From Ixodes scapularis (taxonomy: Eukaryota > Arthropoda > Arachnida > Ixodida > Ixodidae), in NCBI RefSeq assembly GCF_016920785.2, contig NW_024609846.1, forward strand, positions 115,781,473-115,845,472: a stretch of DNA of 64,000 bases, in the 5' to 3' direction. The translations under genes were made by a program, and so were the position numbers. Of this stretch, positions 55,150 to 64,000 are shown piece by piece (the stretch's first letter is position 1; each line of letters begins with the position of its first letter). The notes below the pieces were generated by a model, which saw only the letters and a program-made list of their open reading frames with translations, ran no database searches and was not told the origin of the DNA.

Positions 55150-55703
55150 ATTACTGCGCAATTCTTGAAGAGGAGGAGGGTAGGACTCGGAGGGGAAGGT
55201 ATGACCTTCCTCCTTTTCCGTACCCTCTCCTCCTCCCCTCCTTCTACTCTCCTCATCCTCCACCTTTCCTCCTGCTCCTCCGTACCTTCCCCTCATCTTC
55301 CTCCGTACCCTCCCCTCCTAGTGGAGAAACTGAATTTGTTCATAGGTGACGTGACACCAAGTCATGGGACGTCATTTTCCCCAGTAAATTCGAAACTGAA
55401 TTGCTATTGAGGTGAAGTGACGTCAATTTTTCCGCTAAATTTCGCGGGGAATTGAATTGCTGTTGAAGTCACGTGACGTCTTTTTTGCCGCTAAATCTAG
55501 CGGAGAAATTGAATTCGTTCATAGGTGACATGACACCAAGTCATGTGACGTCATTTTTCCCACTAAATTTAGCGGGGAATTGAATTGGTGTTAAGGTCAC
55601 GTCATGTCAATTTTCCCGCTAAATATAGCGCGGTTACGCCGACGCCGATGGCGACGCCGACTCCACGAAACCCGGAAACGGGCGCCTAAGAGCTGCGCTC
55701 TAA
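55150..55703. mobile_element. palindrome-array MITE, copy 3 (inverted relative to copies 1 and 2)
   Basis: The right end gcctaagagctgcgctct matches the inverted left end of copy 1, preceded by gcggttacgccgacgccgat-like triplets. The left end is diverged (gcgcaattcttgaagagg). The interior differs: a CT-rich array (about 55,200-55,320), then two roughly 170-bp-spaced repeats carrying gaatttgttcataggtgac and caagtcatgngacgtcat, cgctaaatttagcg-type palindromes, and one CACGTG at about 55,475. It has the same architecture with a different module mix. Confidence 0.65.
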
Positions 55704-56723
55704 AAACAAAACTCTTGGTTTGCTTATTTGATATGGAGCGCTCCGCTAGTCTTAGAGAGGAGACTTGGGTCGGAAGCCCCGTACCAGGCGGATGTTGTAG
55801 GCGGCGCACCAGACGCCAAAAATTAGGTTCGCGAGTTGCGCTTCATTTCAGGTAAAGTCAATTTACTCCTTCGTATATTAATAGCCACAAGCTTGACGAC
55901 AGTTTTCGACCCCACATTTTTGTATAAAGATGATTCGTAAAATATTCGAAGGTCCCTTAGCTAAATGCCATTTGGACTTTCTTCTTACATGATGTTACAG
56001 ATATACGTAGAATACTACTGCCAGAAAAGACAAATTTAACGCGAGTGTTTACACGGCGTGAGGTTGGCCTACCTGTGAGATAAGGTGAAACATTGTTCAC
56101 GGAGCAAATGCGGAGTTTAAGCAGCTTATTGCGTCTACTCACTTGCCTCACGCACTAGCCTCACGCACTAGCGATTACAGAAACGTGTGGCCGTATGATG
56201 ATAGTTTGGTCGGAATGTGCAGGGGCTGAAATAGGAGCAGAACCCAGGAGATCCATAGAGCATACGCTGCCCAGGTGTAGAGCTGAACGCATTCTTGCGC
56301 ACCGCCGATTTTATTTTAGATAATTTGTTCAATGTGGCTTTCTCACCACGAGCAGAGGTGTATCCTTCCCACAATGGGTAACTGCCCGTGGGCCGTCATC
56401 TAACACAAGGGAAGGGGTGTCCATACACACAAATCCACGTGGCCAGCAGAACCCCCAAGTGCTAAGTCAACGGCTGGTCGTTTCGTAAACCAGACAAAGT
56501 GCCATGGCCGAGTCTCGAGAGCGAGCAACATAGGCGGAAACCTCGAATCATGTTCTGGTGGTTTCGGCAAGGGGGGGGGGGGGCGGGGGGGTCAGTTGGA
56601 GGGGTTTCTATAGCAAAACCGTTATTTAGGAGCAGACGAGCATTGTGTAAGCCCCGCAAGGTGGCCTCCGTATTCTTAGAATCCTGTGCGGTCCTCCGCT
56701 GCGCCGTTCGCGAGACCCATGCA
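55704..56723. other. no gene; short duplication and poly(G)
   Basis: A direct duplication cctcacgcactag occurs twice near 56,143-56,170. A G13 run is at 56,571-56,583. Nothing else is recognised. Confidence 0.3.
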
Positions 56724-57336
56724 TGTTGTGGGCAAAATGTGGCCTGTTTATCTGTTTTTTCTAAGTATTTATGGCTTCCGCTTAGTGGTGAGAGAACCGT
56801 TTTCCGGTGAGGCATGTTTTGGCGATTCTGGCCAGGATCGTCGGAGGCAGTTTATTTTCTTTGACCATAAGCGAACGTTTTAAGATTTAAGCCGTGGGAT
56901 CTCACGTTCTCAGCCTCCCTACAAGAGTGGTGACTTCCCGCCCAATCGGTCGAGAGTGCGTCGGGTCCTGCACCCAAAGGGATGTTTAGACCAGACGTTG
57001 ATTGGATGAGACAGGTTTCGGCGCACTGCCATAACCCCTGACGGGACGGACAATTGTTGAGTTTGAACAGACCCGTGCGCAGGTCTTTTCTCACCCTGCG
57101 GTGCGCCGTGTTGCCTCTGTCGTTCGCGGCAGACACCATACGCGGGAGGACACGTGACGCCGTGACTTCCGTTTTTGTAACTGTTGAACTAGGTAAGCCG
57201 TGAGCGGTAGTTCGTTACAGTTGTTTTACATTTTGTTATTTTATGAAATCGTGTTACGTGTCAGTAAAGATTTATTGGTTGTATTCATTACCAATTCGCC
57301 TACAAGTCGATTAACACCCCGTCGTCGGCCACAACA
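56724..57336 (+). mobile_element. possible long terminal repeat (LTR), 613 bp
   Basis: The stretch begins TGTTGTGG and ends CCACAACA, exact inverted complements of the TG...CA kind that bound retrotransposon LTRs. Near the right end there is agtaaagatttattgg, a plausible variant polyadenylation signal about 70 bp before the end, as expected for the R-U5 part. No flanking 4-6 bp duplication, primer-binding site or second copy was found. The 8-bp termini could be coincidental. Confidence 0.35.
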
Positions 57337-58213
57337 GGAAGAATCAAGAGGTCTCCTTTAGCAAGTTCAACCAGCAACCGGCGTCCTGATCCATAATAGC
57401 CCCGCTTCCCCCCACGGTCCCCGACGGCAGGCATCCTCCGATATGCCTGTACAGATCATGGTCCCGGGCAAAAACAACCAACATCTCTACGGGTAACTCC
57501 GCTCTAAAGCGTCAGATTTCTCTCCATGGTCTCCATGCTGCAGGGAGTTCACAAACTCGCCCAACGATAAGTTTCACAGATTAACAATAAACGCATTCTC
57601 ATTCATACCCACATGCCCACCGATATTTGTTTTATGTATTATGGGCTACAGATTTGCTAAATTTTAATTTGGACGATCGGCGAATCAGCTTTTTATTTTG
57701 ATATTGAGACTTGGCGCGCGGTGTTGAGCGATTATCGATCTGCCTCCAACTCTATCCTTTAAAATGCCCGTCTAAAAGTGGTATCGCCTCTCGCTGCCTA
57801 AATCTTAGTAAACTTTTTTTTTTTTTTTTTTACTGAAATTACGTGCTATCAAAGGGGAAAAGGCTTCAAAGGAGTATTCGTGTAAAGCAACAAAGGGACA
57901 ATGAACAAAGGTACCCAGCTGATGCCCTGTGCAATACAATATAAGGAGTGATAAGAACGTTTTGAAACTCGCATATAACCAGGGCTTTGAACAAAAATAT
58001 TTTTCAACATAATCCCTTATTACACAAATCCACTACTCCCATTTGCCTGAGGTTCTTAATACCTCGCAAAAGAAAAAAAAAAATTTTCTTGTTAAGTTAC
58101 TGCTCTGTGGCAGTTTGCAGTGCACACAACTCATCGAACCTTGTTCCTTTTAGATGTTTTTTTTTTTTTTAGATTCGGGAATAAACAAGGGGGCTCGGAG
58201 GTACACGTAAGCC
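57337..58213. other. no gene recognised
   Basis: T-runs at 57,813-57,830 and 58,158-58,169. No primer-binding-like or gag-like sequence follows the possible LTR. Confidence 0.3.
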
Positions 58214-58763
58214 CTTCTTATGAGTTGTGAATGCGAAAGCATGCAAGACGCTCGTCCACTCCCTTTTTCGTCTGCCGCGTACTTTTCGTCGCCGGCTAGG
58301 CGCATGCTCCCCCGAGCACGCTCACCTTGGACGCTTCACGCTAACCGCTCATTCACACTGGAAGTGGATCCGCGTTCGCAAAGCGGTTGCGAACGCGGTT
58401 GTATAAAGATCCAGTACAATTGCACGTGCACTTGATGTCATCGAGTGTGCGTGCAACTGCACTGGTTCTTTATACAACCGCGTTCGCAACCGCTTTGCGA
58501 ACGCGGATCCGCTTCCAATGTGAATGAGCGGTAAAGGCGCGCCGATGGACACGCAGCGCCATGGGGTGAGCGGTCCTGGAAACTGACGAGCGGAGCGGCC
58601 AATCGGAGCCCCGTCGACGCGCGCCAGCCAATGGAACCGAAGGCGAAATCCATCAGCTTTACTTCGCTCCTCTGGGATCGGGGAAACTAGGTGCCGTTCT
58701 GGCGCTTCAAACTGATGACGTCAGCTCGCTCCATGGGACAGTTGATGCTTTTGCATTAAAAGA
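58214..58763 (+). repeat. dispersed repeat R1, copy 2, carrying a MITE
   Basis: This matches copy 1 (27,827-28,190, inverted) across cttcttatgagttgtgaatg, ctccctttttcgtctgc, gatggacacgcagcgccatg, cgtcgacgcg and the end gctccatgggacagttgatg. It is interrupted by the foldback at 58,345-58,531. Its right end abuts the truncated mariner (58,776 onward), so R1 inserted into, or recombined with, the mariner. Confidence 0.75.
58345..58531. mobile_element. TAA-flanked foldback MITE in R1 copy 2
   Basis: 187 bp between TAA at 58,342-58,344 and 58,532-58,534. Ends are CCGCTCATTCACACTGGAAG and CCGCTCATTCACATTGGAAG. Arms of about 85-90 bp are almost identical, including ggatccgcgttcgcaaagcg. The empty site is visible in R1 copy 1 (TAA complement at 28,055-28,057). 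A strong hairpin is expected if transcribed. Confidence 0.88.
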
Positions 58764-58775
58764 GTCACTACGGGC

Positions 58776-59632
58776 CAGATCAGAACTGTAGGGTGGTTGG
58801 TCAAGCTCTTCGAAAGCATTCTCAAATGACAGACTGGGCAGCGCGAGACTTGTGAATGGGGGCGTTGTCATGTAGGAGGATGACGCCTCTTGTCACCAAT
58901 CGTCGTCGTTTTTCCACGATGGCCTAACGCAGTTTGCGGAGAAAGTTGCCATAGTATTTGCCTGTTATTGTCCTGCCGTTTTCCAGATAATCAATTAGTA
59001 GGATCTATTTTGCGTCCCAAAAAATTGCCGCCATCACTTTCTTCCCCGAGCATTGCGTCTTGAATTTTTTCGGAGGGGGGGACCCCGAATGCCTCCACTG
59101 CATAAACTGTTGTTTTGTTTCGGGGTCTACTGGTAAAGCCACGTCTCATTCCCAGTCACAAGGCGGGCGAAAAATCTTCTGGGTCGATTTCATAGATGCT
59201 CAAAAGCAGTTGACAAATGCAAGCGGTGCTGTCTAACTGCGTAGAGAGGTTCCCTGGCACCCATCGTGACAAGACCTTCGACATACCCAAAACATCATGG
59301 ATGATTGTGAAAGTACTGCCACACAAAATTCTCGATTCTATAGCAAACTCGGACACCTTTATTCGGCGATTCATCATGATGAGGCTCTCAGCTCGGGCTG
59401 AATGATCCAAATTGGTCAAAGTGATAAGCCGCCCTGACCTTGGGTCCTCTTGCACGTCCACACGACCGCGTTTAAACTCGTTGAACTAACGAGTTACTGT
59501 AGCATATGAAGGGCATTCATCGCCATACACATTCACCATTCTACTGTGAATTTCCTTTTCGGAACTCCCATCTTTGCACAGAAACTTTATCACGCCCCGG
59601 TACTCAAGCTTGAAATCGGGAGAGGACGCCAT
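58776..59632 (-). pseudogene. mariner transposase, C-terminally truncated
   Basis: ATG at 59,630-59,632 opens MASSPDFKLEYRGVIKFLCK, the mariner N-terminal helix-turn-helix region. VDVQEDPRSGRLITLTNLDH and LGMSKVLSRWVP follow. The first catalytic aspartate is lost: VTGNETW replaces VTGDETW (about 59,155). After a frameshift come VDPETKQQFMQWRHSGSP, LIDYLENGRTITGKYYGNF (second Asp kept, about 58,980), GVILLHDNAPIHKSRAAQS (third Asp kept, about 58,870) and QPPYSSDLARSD, where homology ends at the R1 repeat. The spacing suits D,D34D mariner. Terminal repeats were not identified. Confidence 0.9.
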
Positions 59633-59759
59633 GTTTAACTGACTGGTGCAGACCAGAAGAGGAACCGGAAGTCTTGGTATTACGAACATGTTTGGCCAGA
59701 GGGATGAGCTAATCAATGGTTGTAGAGACATCACTGTCAGTCTTTTGGTTATAGCCGAG

Positions 59760-60570
59760 TTGATTTCTGATCACCCCTCGTATGTCGCCGTCTGGTGAAT
59801 TTTTCTCGTAACCTGAAGGCAAAATTCTTAAACATTATTTACTGATGCAAGCAAGCAGGACTTCCGTGCAGTTAGCTTCAAATAAAAAAAAATACTTGGA
59901 GAATGTTATAATTAATCGCGAATCTCTTTTTTTTTTAATCTACAACAACAAATAAAAAATTAACAAGAGCCACTTCACTACGGTCTCAACTGGGGTGGGA
60001 AGAAACTTCCCGACTTTACGTTTTCTCTGTTTTTGTTATTTTATTTATTTACGCGTCATCGAACATTATATGTCGAGGCTACCAGAATACTGTTGCACGC
60101 ATGTGGAATCATGCCTATCAATTACAGTATACACGTTGTTGACGTAAAGTAAATGTATCAACGAACTAAACGTCTCTCTTCGTTCATAAAAGAGGACATA
60201 AATCACGGCAAGTTTCCCTTCTAGCAACTTGTCTCACTCGTTCTCAACCAACGCCCCCTAGAATAATCAAAGCATTTACTTTATTATCAAATATCTACAT
60301 CTTCGCGAAAATCCAGTGATGTTGGCGCCGACAAGCTTTGCGTAGTTGGAAGGGCTGGACGCGCGCGCCTCGGGGTTCTCCCGTCGGAACCTGGGGGTGG
60401 TGGCCGCCCTGGTTCACCGGCCGCCCTATATCGTCGTGGACATCCATAGAGCCAGCGGAGACCGCCATATCGGTTGTCTTGGCGGACCCGTTGTCTCGGT
60501 GCGCACCGAGATAGCAAGCGCTCGGCGCAGCGCGGAAGAGCGACAGCGCAAAAAGCATGATGCGCATGCG
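59760..60570. other. no gene; CpG-rich patch 60.3-60.55 kb
   Basis: After the mariner 5' flank the sequence is AT-rich to about 60,290. A CpG-rich segment at 60,340-60,550 is open in several frames with no recognised domain. Confidence 0.3.
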
Positions 60571-60747
60571 TTTTGAATGCGAAAGCATTAACTGTCCCGT
60601 GGAGCGAAATGACGTCATCTGCTTTAAAGCCGCACCGAACGGCACCTCAAATCCTTCTCCAAGTGAAGCCAGCTCCCAGCTAGGAAACCACGTGAAAAGC
60701 CTAGCCAAACGGCACCTAGTTTTCGCGATTCCAAAGGAGCGAAGTAA

Positions 60748-61597
60748 AGGCCTGTTCACACATACAGCGGAGCGCTAAGTTAGCGCTACGTGAGTGCTCA
60801 TGTGGCGCTTCCTAGCGCGTGAATTCGTTCTAATATAGCGCGTGATTAGCGCTCCAGTAGCGCCTTGTTAGCGCTTCAGTAGCGCCGTGTTAGCGCTTTA
60901 GTAGCGCTTCTTGTACCGCGGTGTTGCGGATTAGCGCGTGCACTGCGGTTTCGGTTCCTGTGGTTGGGTATGCATTAGCAGCACCATGGCGGACATGTGC
61001 GACGCTGAAATAGAAACGCGACAAATGCTCTTACATACGCAATTAGTGCATATTTGTGTAGACGACTTAACGCCCAGAAGCACACAGAAGAGCCTTCTGG
61101 GTGCGCGAAATCTTTCGACACCGAGACCGGCGGGTACCCAACAAACCTTACTTCCAGTCTGAGGGACCGAGACAGAGCTCTTTTGGAGGTTTTTAACTAC
61201 GTGTCTTTGAAACCAGGGTCACTCATATCAAATAGAAAGCGATGACGTCGTACCCAATCAGTTAGTCGCTCAGAGTCCATGACTTTGGATCGCCTGCCCG
61301 ACCCTTTGCTTGGAGAACGGCTCTTTTACTTCCTCTTCTTTCAATGCCGCAGGAAAAACAACAGCAAAGGAATCGCCTTGCACGCGCTGTTCCGCAGCAG
61401 CAAGCACGACACAATGAGCGTGAGAGCGCTAACAGACCGCTTCTGTAGCGCTAACAGAGCGCTTCTGAGGCGCTAACAGAGCGCTGCTGTGGCGCTAACC
61501 GAGCGCTACATCACGCGCTAGGAAGCGCCACATGAGCGCTCCTTGGAGCGCTCACGTAGCTCTAACTTAGCGCTCCGCTGTATGTGTGAACCGGCCT
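60748..61597. mobile_element. 850-bp TAA-flanked element with TAGCGC-rich arms (PIF/Harbinger-like)
   Basis: TAA at 60,745-60,747 and 61,598-61,600. Ends are AGGCCTGTTCACACATACAG and AGGCCGGTTCACACATACAG, followed by cggagcgctaagttag in both arms, then many TAGCGC/GCGCTA repeats over about 170 bp per arm. Sister copies of the R1 host repeat show the empty site, confirming a 3-bp TAA duplication. The middle holds a transposase-like remnant (61,054-61,245), so this is a deletion derivative of a Harbinger-type transposon. Confidence 0.9.
61054..61245 (+). pseudogene. remnant resembling the PIF/Harbinger transposase N-terminus
   Basis: The frame reads HTEEPSGCAKSFDTETGGYP then TNLTSSLRDRDRALLEVFNY and VSLKPGSLI before a stop. 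The pattern G.Y.xL...LR..DR..F..Y.R(V)S...F matches the segment before the catalytic domain of Harbinger transposases. A neighbouring frame supplies a better WVR-type start, suggesting frameshifts. The DDE catalytic core is not present. The match is by motif memory only and moderate. Confidence 0.45.
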
Positions 61598-61839
61598 TAA
61601 AGCTGATAGATTTCGGCTTCGGTTCCATTGGCTGGCGCGCGTCGACGAGGCTCTCATTGGCCACTGCGCGTCAGTTTCAACGACGGCCACCCCATACCGC
61701 TGCGTGGGGTAGCGCTATGGGGTGGCGGTCGTTGAAGCTGACGCGCAGTGGCCAATGAGAGCCTCGGGAGATAGTTGGGTGGAGTAGAGCGGGGAAGCTG
61801 AACTGGTGTGTAGGGCTGTGGCGTCCCATAACGTCACAC

Positions 61840-61956
61840 AGCGCATTTTCCCCGCTAAATTTAGCGGAGAAACTTTGACGTCCCATAATACAACAAGCGC
61901 GGTTACGCCGACGACGACGCGCTCATCGTGGAAACGGGCGCCTAAGAGCTGCGCTC
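61840..61956. mobile_element. palindrome-array MITE, copy 4 (fragment)
   Basis: Contains gcattttccccgctaaattt and tagcggagaaa, then gcgcggttacgccgacgacg and the family terminus gaaacgggcgcctaagagct ending gcgctcc. Same orientation as copy 3. The opposite end was not found. Confidence 0.6.
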
Positions 61957-62305
61957 CAAAACAACAAGAACGTTCGGCTCCAACTGAGCACTCGGGCCCG
62001 AGCCCGACACCGAGCGTCCTTCGATGCGTTGATTGGACACGAGGCCCGGCCGAACGATGACGCAGCATCATGTCTAATTTCTGTCTGGGATTGATCTCAC
62101 TGTCATGACGTCGATATTCTAGTGCACGGGCTTTCATCATTCTAGGGGGTGTTGCCTAAACTCATGAAGAGTGTTAGTGCAGATCAGGGCTTAATTGCAT
62201 AATAAACCCAGGACTAGAACAAATAAAGAAAAGAAGGACAACCACAAACAACTTTGTCTGTTTCGTTAATGAATATCCCATAGCCGTTGACTGATTAAGA
62301 GTTCG
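61957..62305. other. no feature recognised
   Basis: No exon or repeat end was recognised. Confidence 0.25.
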
Positions 62306-62424
62306 GAGGAAGCTCCTTTCACCTCTTTCCACTTTGGCAGACCGAACGCTGGAGAGGACGTTGCCTCCTTTCTAGCGTTCGTCCTGACAAAGTGGAAAGA
62401 GGTGGGAGGAGTCTCCCCTAAACT
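62306..62424. repeat. foldback repeat with about 50-bp arms
   Basis: The left arm contains cacctctttccactttggca and the right arm contains the complement of cacctctttccactttgtca; both continue with cgaacgct and agagg-like sequence. The arms (62,306-62,356 and 62,374-62,424) are about 85% paired with an 18-bp loop. The TAAs outside (62,296-62,298 and 62,428-62,430) are not at equal distance, so target type is unclear. Confidence 0.65.
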
Positions 62425-62430
62425 TTTAAC

Positions 62431-64000
62431 CTTTCATCGACTATAGTGTCCGCTTAATTAGAAAAGTCATTCATCAGGTCACCCGCGCTTTCACTCTTTT
62501 TTCGTTAATTAGTCAGGTATTTACTTTCGAGCGTTTTTTAACGCTGCACCCATTCACGTTCAGTCTTCAAAGCTCCAACCACCGTGGTTCAAACAAAACC
62601 CCAGAGAATACGCCAGTCCCGTTATGTTATAAAAAGAAAAAAAGAAAAAGAAAACGCTAAAAAAGTAAAACAAAAAGACACAGGGAATAAAGTGCCAACT
62701 TAGGCCAACTACACGTCTTGCTTTAGTGCCGTTAAGCTCTAAAATGACAAAAAGAAAAAGAGGGGCGTAGAGCTCAAAGGTAGACAAAGGCTCCATCGTT
62801 CGCTCAGTCCCAGCAACGCTGAAACCGCATTGCGGCTGGGCCCGATTCGCGCTCCTTCATCGAAAGAAAGCGTAAACCGCAACAAGTGAGCGGGGGATGA
62901 TACGAGCCTTCCGAGGCGCAGCTGAGCTCACCAAGGGGCGCCAAAGGCGCCCGGCAACGACGCGCTCAGCCGGGGGTCGGCGGCCTGCCGCGATGATCTC
63001 ATGCGAGCCGGAGAGCACGAACCGTCTTTCCAGGGCCAACACAGCGCCCCCCCCCCTCCCCCCCCCCCCCCCCCCTCCCCCCGGGGTCGCCGGCACACAC
63101 CTGGGCCCTTAGTCACCCCCACTCGCGCTCGGGGGGGACCGCACGAAATACTCGTCTGCTTAAGACTCGCGGAGTATGAAATAAAAATAAAAGGAGCTCA
63201 CACGGAGAATGGATCAGCGAGCTTCTTTCTAAGTATATGGCACACCGACACGGCGATGATGCCAGCGACACATCACCGCGGGAAGTGAAGGTGAACCTGT
63301 ACATCGTGAAAAACGAGAAATGGTTGCTATGAGACGGAGTCTGATTTCGGGTTGGGTGAAACTTGGGGGAGCGTTTGGGGTTGGGGGGGGGGGGGGGGGG
63401 GGGGGGCGAGTTCTTATTGTGGTGTTTTTGTTTCACCAAAAACTACTTTTAAAAGCATGAATATGGGAAAGGAGAAAAACAAGATAAAAACAAAAAGGAG
63501 GAGTAGGGGACGAGAGACACACGGCGAAAAGTGTCCGTATTGGGAAGGTGTGTTTTTTGCCCGGCTGGACTGAAAGTTCGTCACCCTCGATTTAAAGGGA
63601 CGTTTGATGGGACGGCGGGGGAAGGTACGCGATTTTTTTTTTTACTAGAGTGACCGAGTGGGTTGAGGAGGAATTAATCTAAAAAACGAAAAAGGAATGC
63701 ACAACCAATGATATGACGTGATACTAAAAGAGCGACGCAAGAAAACTCTCAGGGGCTGATAGAGTGAGAGAGAGAGAGAGAGAGTGAGAAAAGAAAGAAA
63801 CAAAGTCCATCACCAGCTTTCGGGCAGTGTACACATTCAAAGCGCACCTTAACAAAAAAAGCTCGGTGAGACTGGGTGAGACTTCTCGATTTATATGACT
63901 AGAAGCAAAGCCTCCCATAAAAACGCATATATGCAAGTACTGAAGACCCTCCTTTAGAATAACAAAAGGAACTCACGCAGGCCACCGTCATATTATCGGT
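62431..64000. other. low-complexity and poly(C)/poly(G) tracts; no gene
   Basis: A-rich interrupted runs at 62,630-62,680, C-rich tract 63,046-63,082 including C18 (63,058-63,075), G24 at 63,383-63,406 and (AG)n at about 63,763-63,785. CpG-rich 62,880-63,140 has no recognised exon. Confidence 0.4.

Larger units (their letters stand above)
60571..61768 (-). repeat. dispersed repeat R1, copy 3, split by an 850-bp element, with terminal inverted duplication
   Basis: R1 sequence is present at 60,571-60,744 (gaatgcgaaagcattaactg, ggagcgaagtaa) and resumes at 61,601 (agctgatagatttcgg, ccattggctggcgcgcgtcg). The last part is duplicated as an inverted pair of about 53-bp arms (61,648-61,700 and 61,715-61,768, sharing aggctctcattggccactgc). 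Comparison with copies 1 and 2 gives the uninterrupted site gaagTAAagctg. Confidence 0.75.

Noticed and set aside
56724..57500. A complete LTR retrotransposon following the possible LTR
   Set aside because: No primer-binding site, gag, protease or polymerase sequence and no second LTR were seen.

Overview
This is eukaryotic DNA, most likely from an arthropod and best matched by a hard (ixodid) tick. That inference rests on three copies of a tRNA-derived SINE resembling the Ruka family described from Rhipicephalus, and on LINE C-terminal zinc-finger fragments of the type usually annotated 'tick transposon'. High transposon density, long poly(G)/poly(C) runs and foldback elements are consistent with it. 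There is no bacterial operon, no rRNA or tRNA gene, and no host gene I can name. The only host-gene hint I would defend is one possible 83-codon internal exon at 22,872-23,120 (minus strand).

Layout. 0-5.3 kb: SINE copy, a decayed plus-strand LINE, two adjacent TAA-flanked MITEs and an 898-bp hAT MITE. 5.9-11.3 kb: a broken hAT transposase (minus strand) and two more hAT-type nonautonomous elements with 8-bp target duplications. 12-16.3 kb: a promoter-like NRF1/YY1 cluster and two copies of an unusual MITE built from arrays of CACGTG palindromes, CCGCTAAATCTAGCGG-type palindromes and a GGACCTCGGGTTCCTTCGGGA-type minisatellite. 16.6-22.2 kb: a near full-length non-LTR retrotransposon (minus strand) with a zinc-knuckle ORF1 and an endonuclease-RT-RNase H ORF2, broken only by frameshifts. 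23-28 kb: a TA-flanked foldback MITE, a hAT deletion derivative, a LINE C-terminal stub and the first copy of a dispersed repeat (here R1). 28-36 kb: mostly unassigned, with a SINE and LINE 3' tails.

36-50 kb is a graveyard of LINEs, all on the minus strand. Its main structure is one LINE (38.4-45.85 kb) split by a 4.3-kb TAA-flanked element with long inverted arms (39,111-43,416). That element itself holds a 1,145-bp element with an 8-bp target duplication and a 210-bp TAA-flanked MITE. The order of insertion can be read from the sequence.

50-64 kb: a TA-type foldback, a possible LTR, a mariner pseudogene, two more R1 copies (each carrying a different TAA-flanked MITE, with empty sites visible in sister copies), further copies of the palindrome-array MITE, and long G or C tracts.

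Nothing here works together as a pathway. The content is layered mobile DNA. The parts most worth attention are the TAA-flanked (PIF/Harbinger-like) group that shares a GTTCACAC terminus, the 4.3-kb long-arm element with a THAP-like reading frame, and the palindrome-array MITE that spreads E-box arrays.
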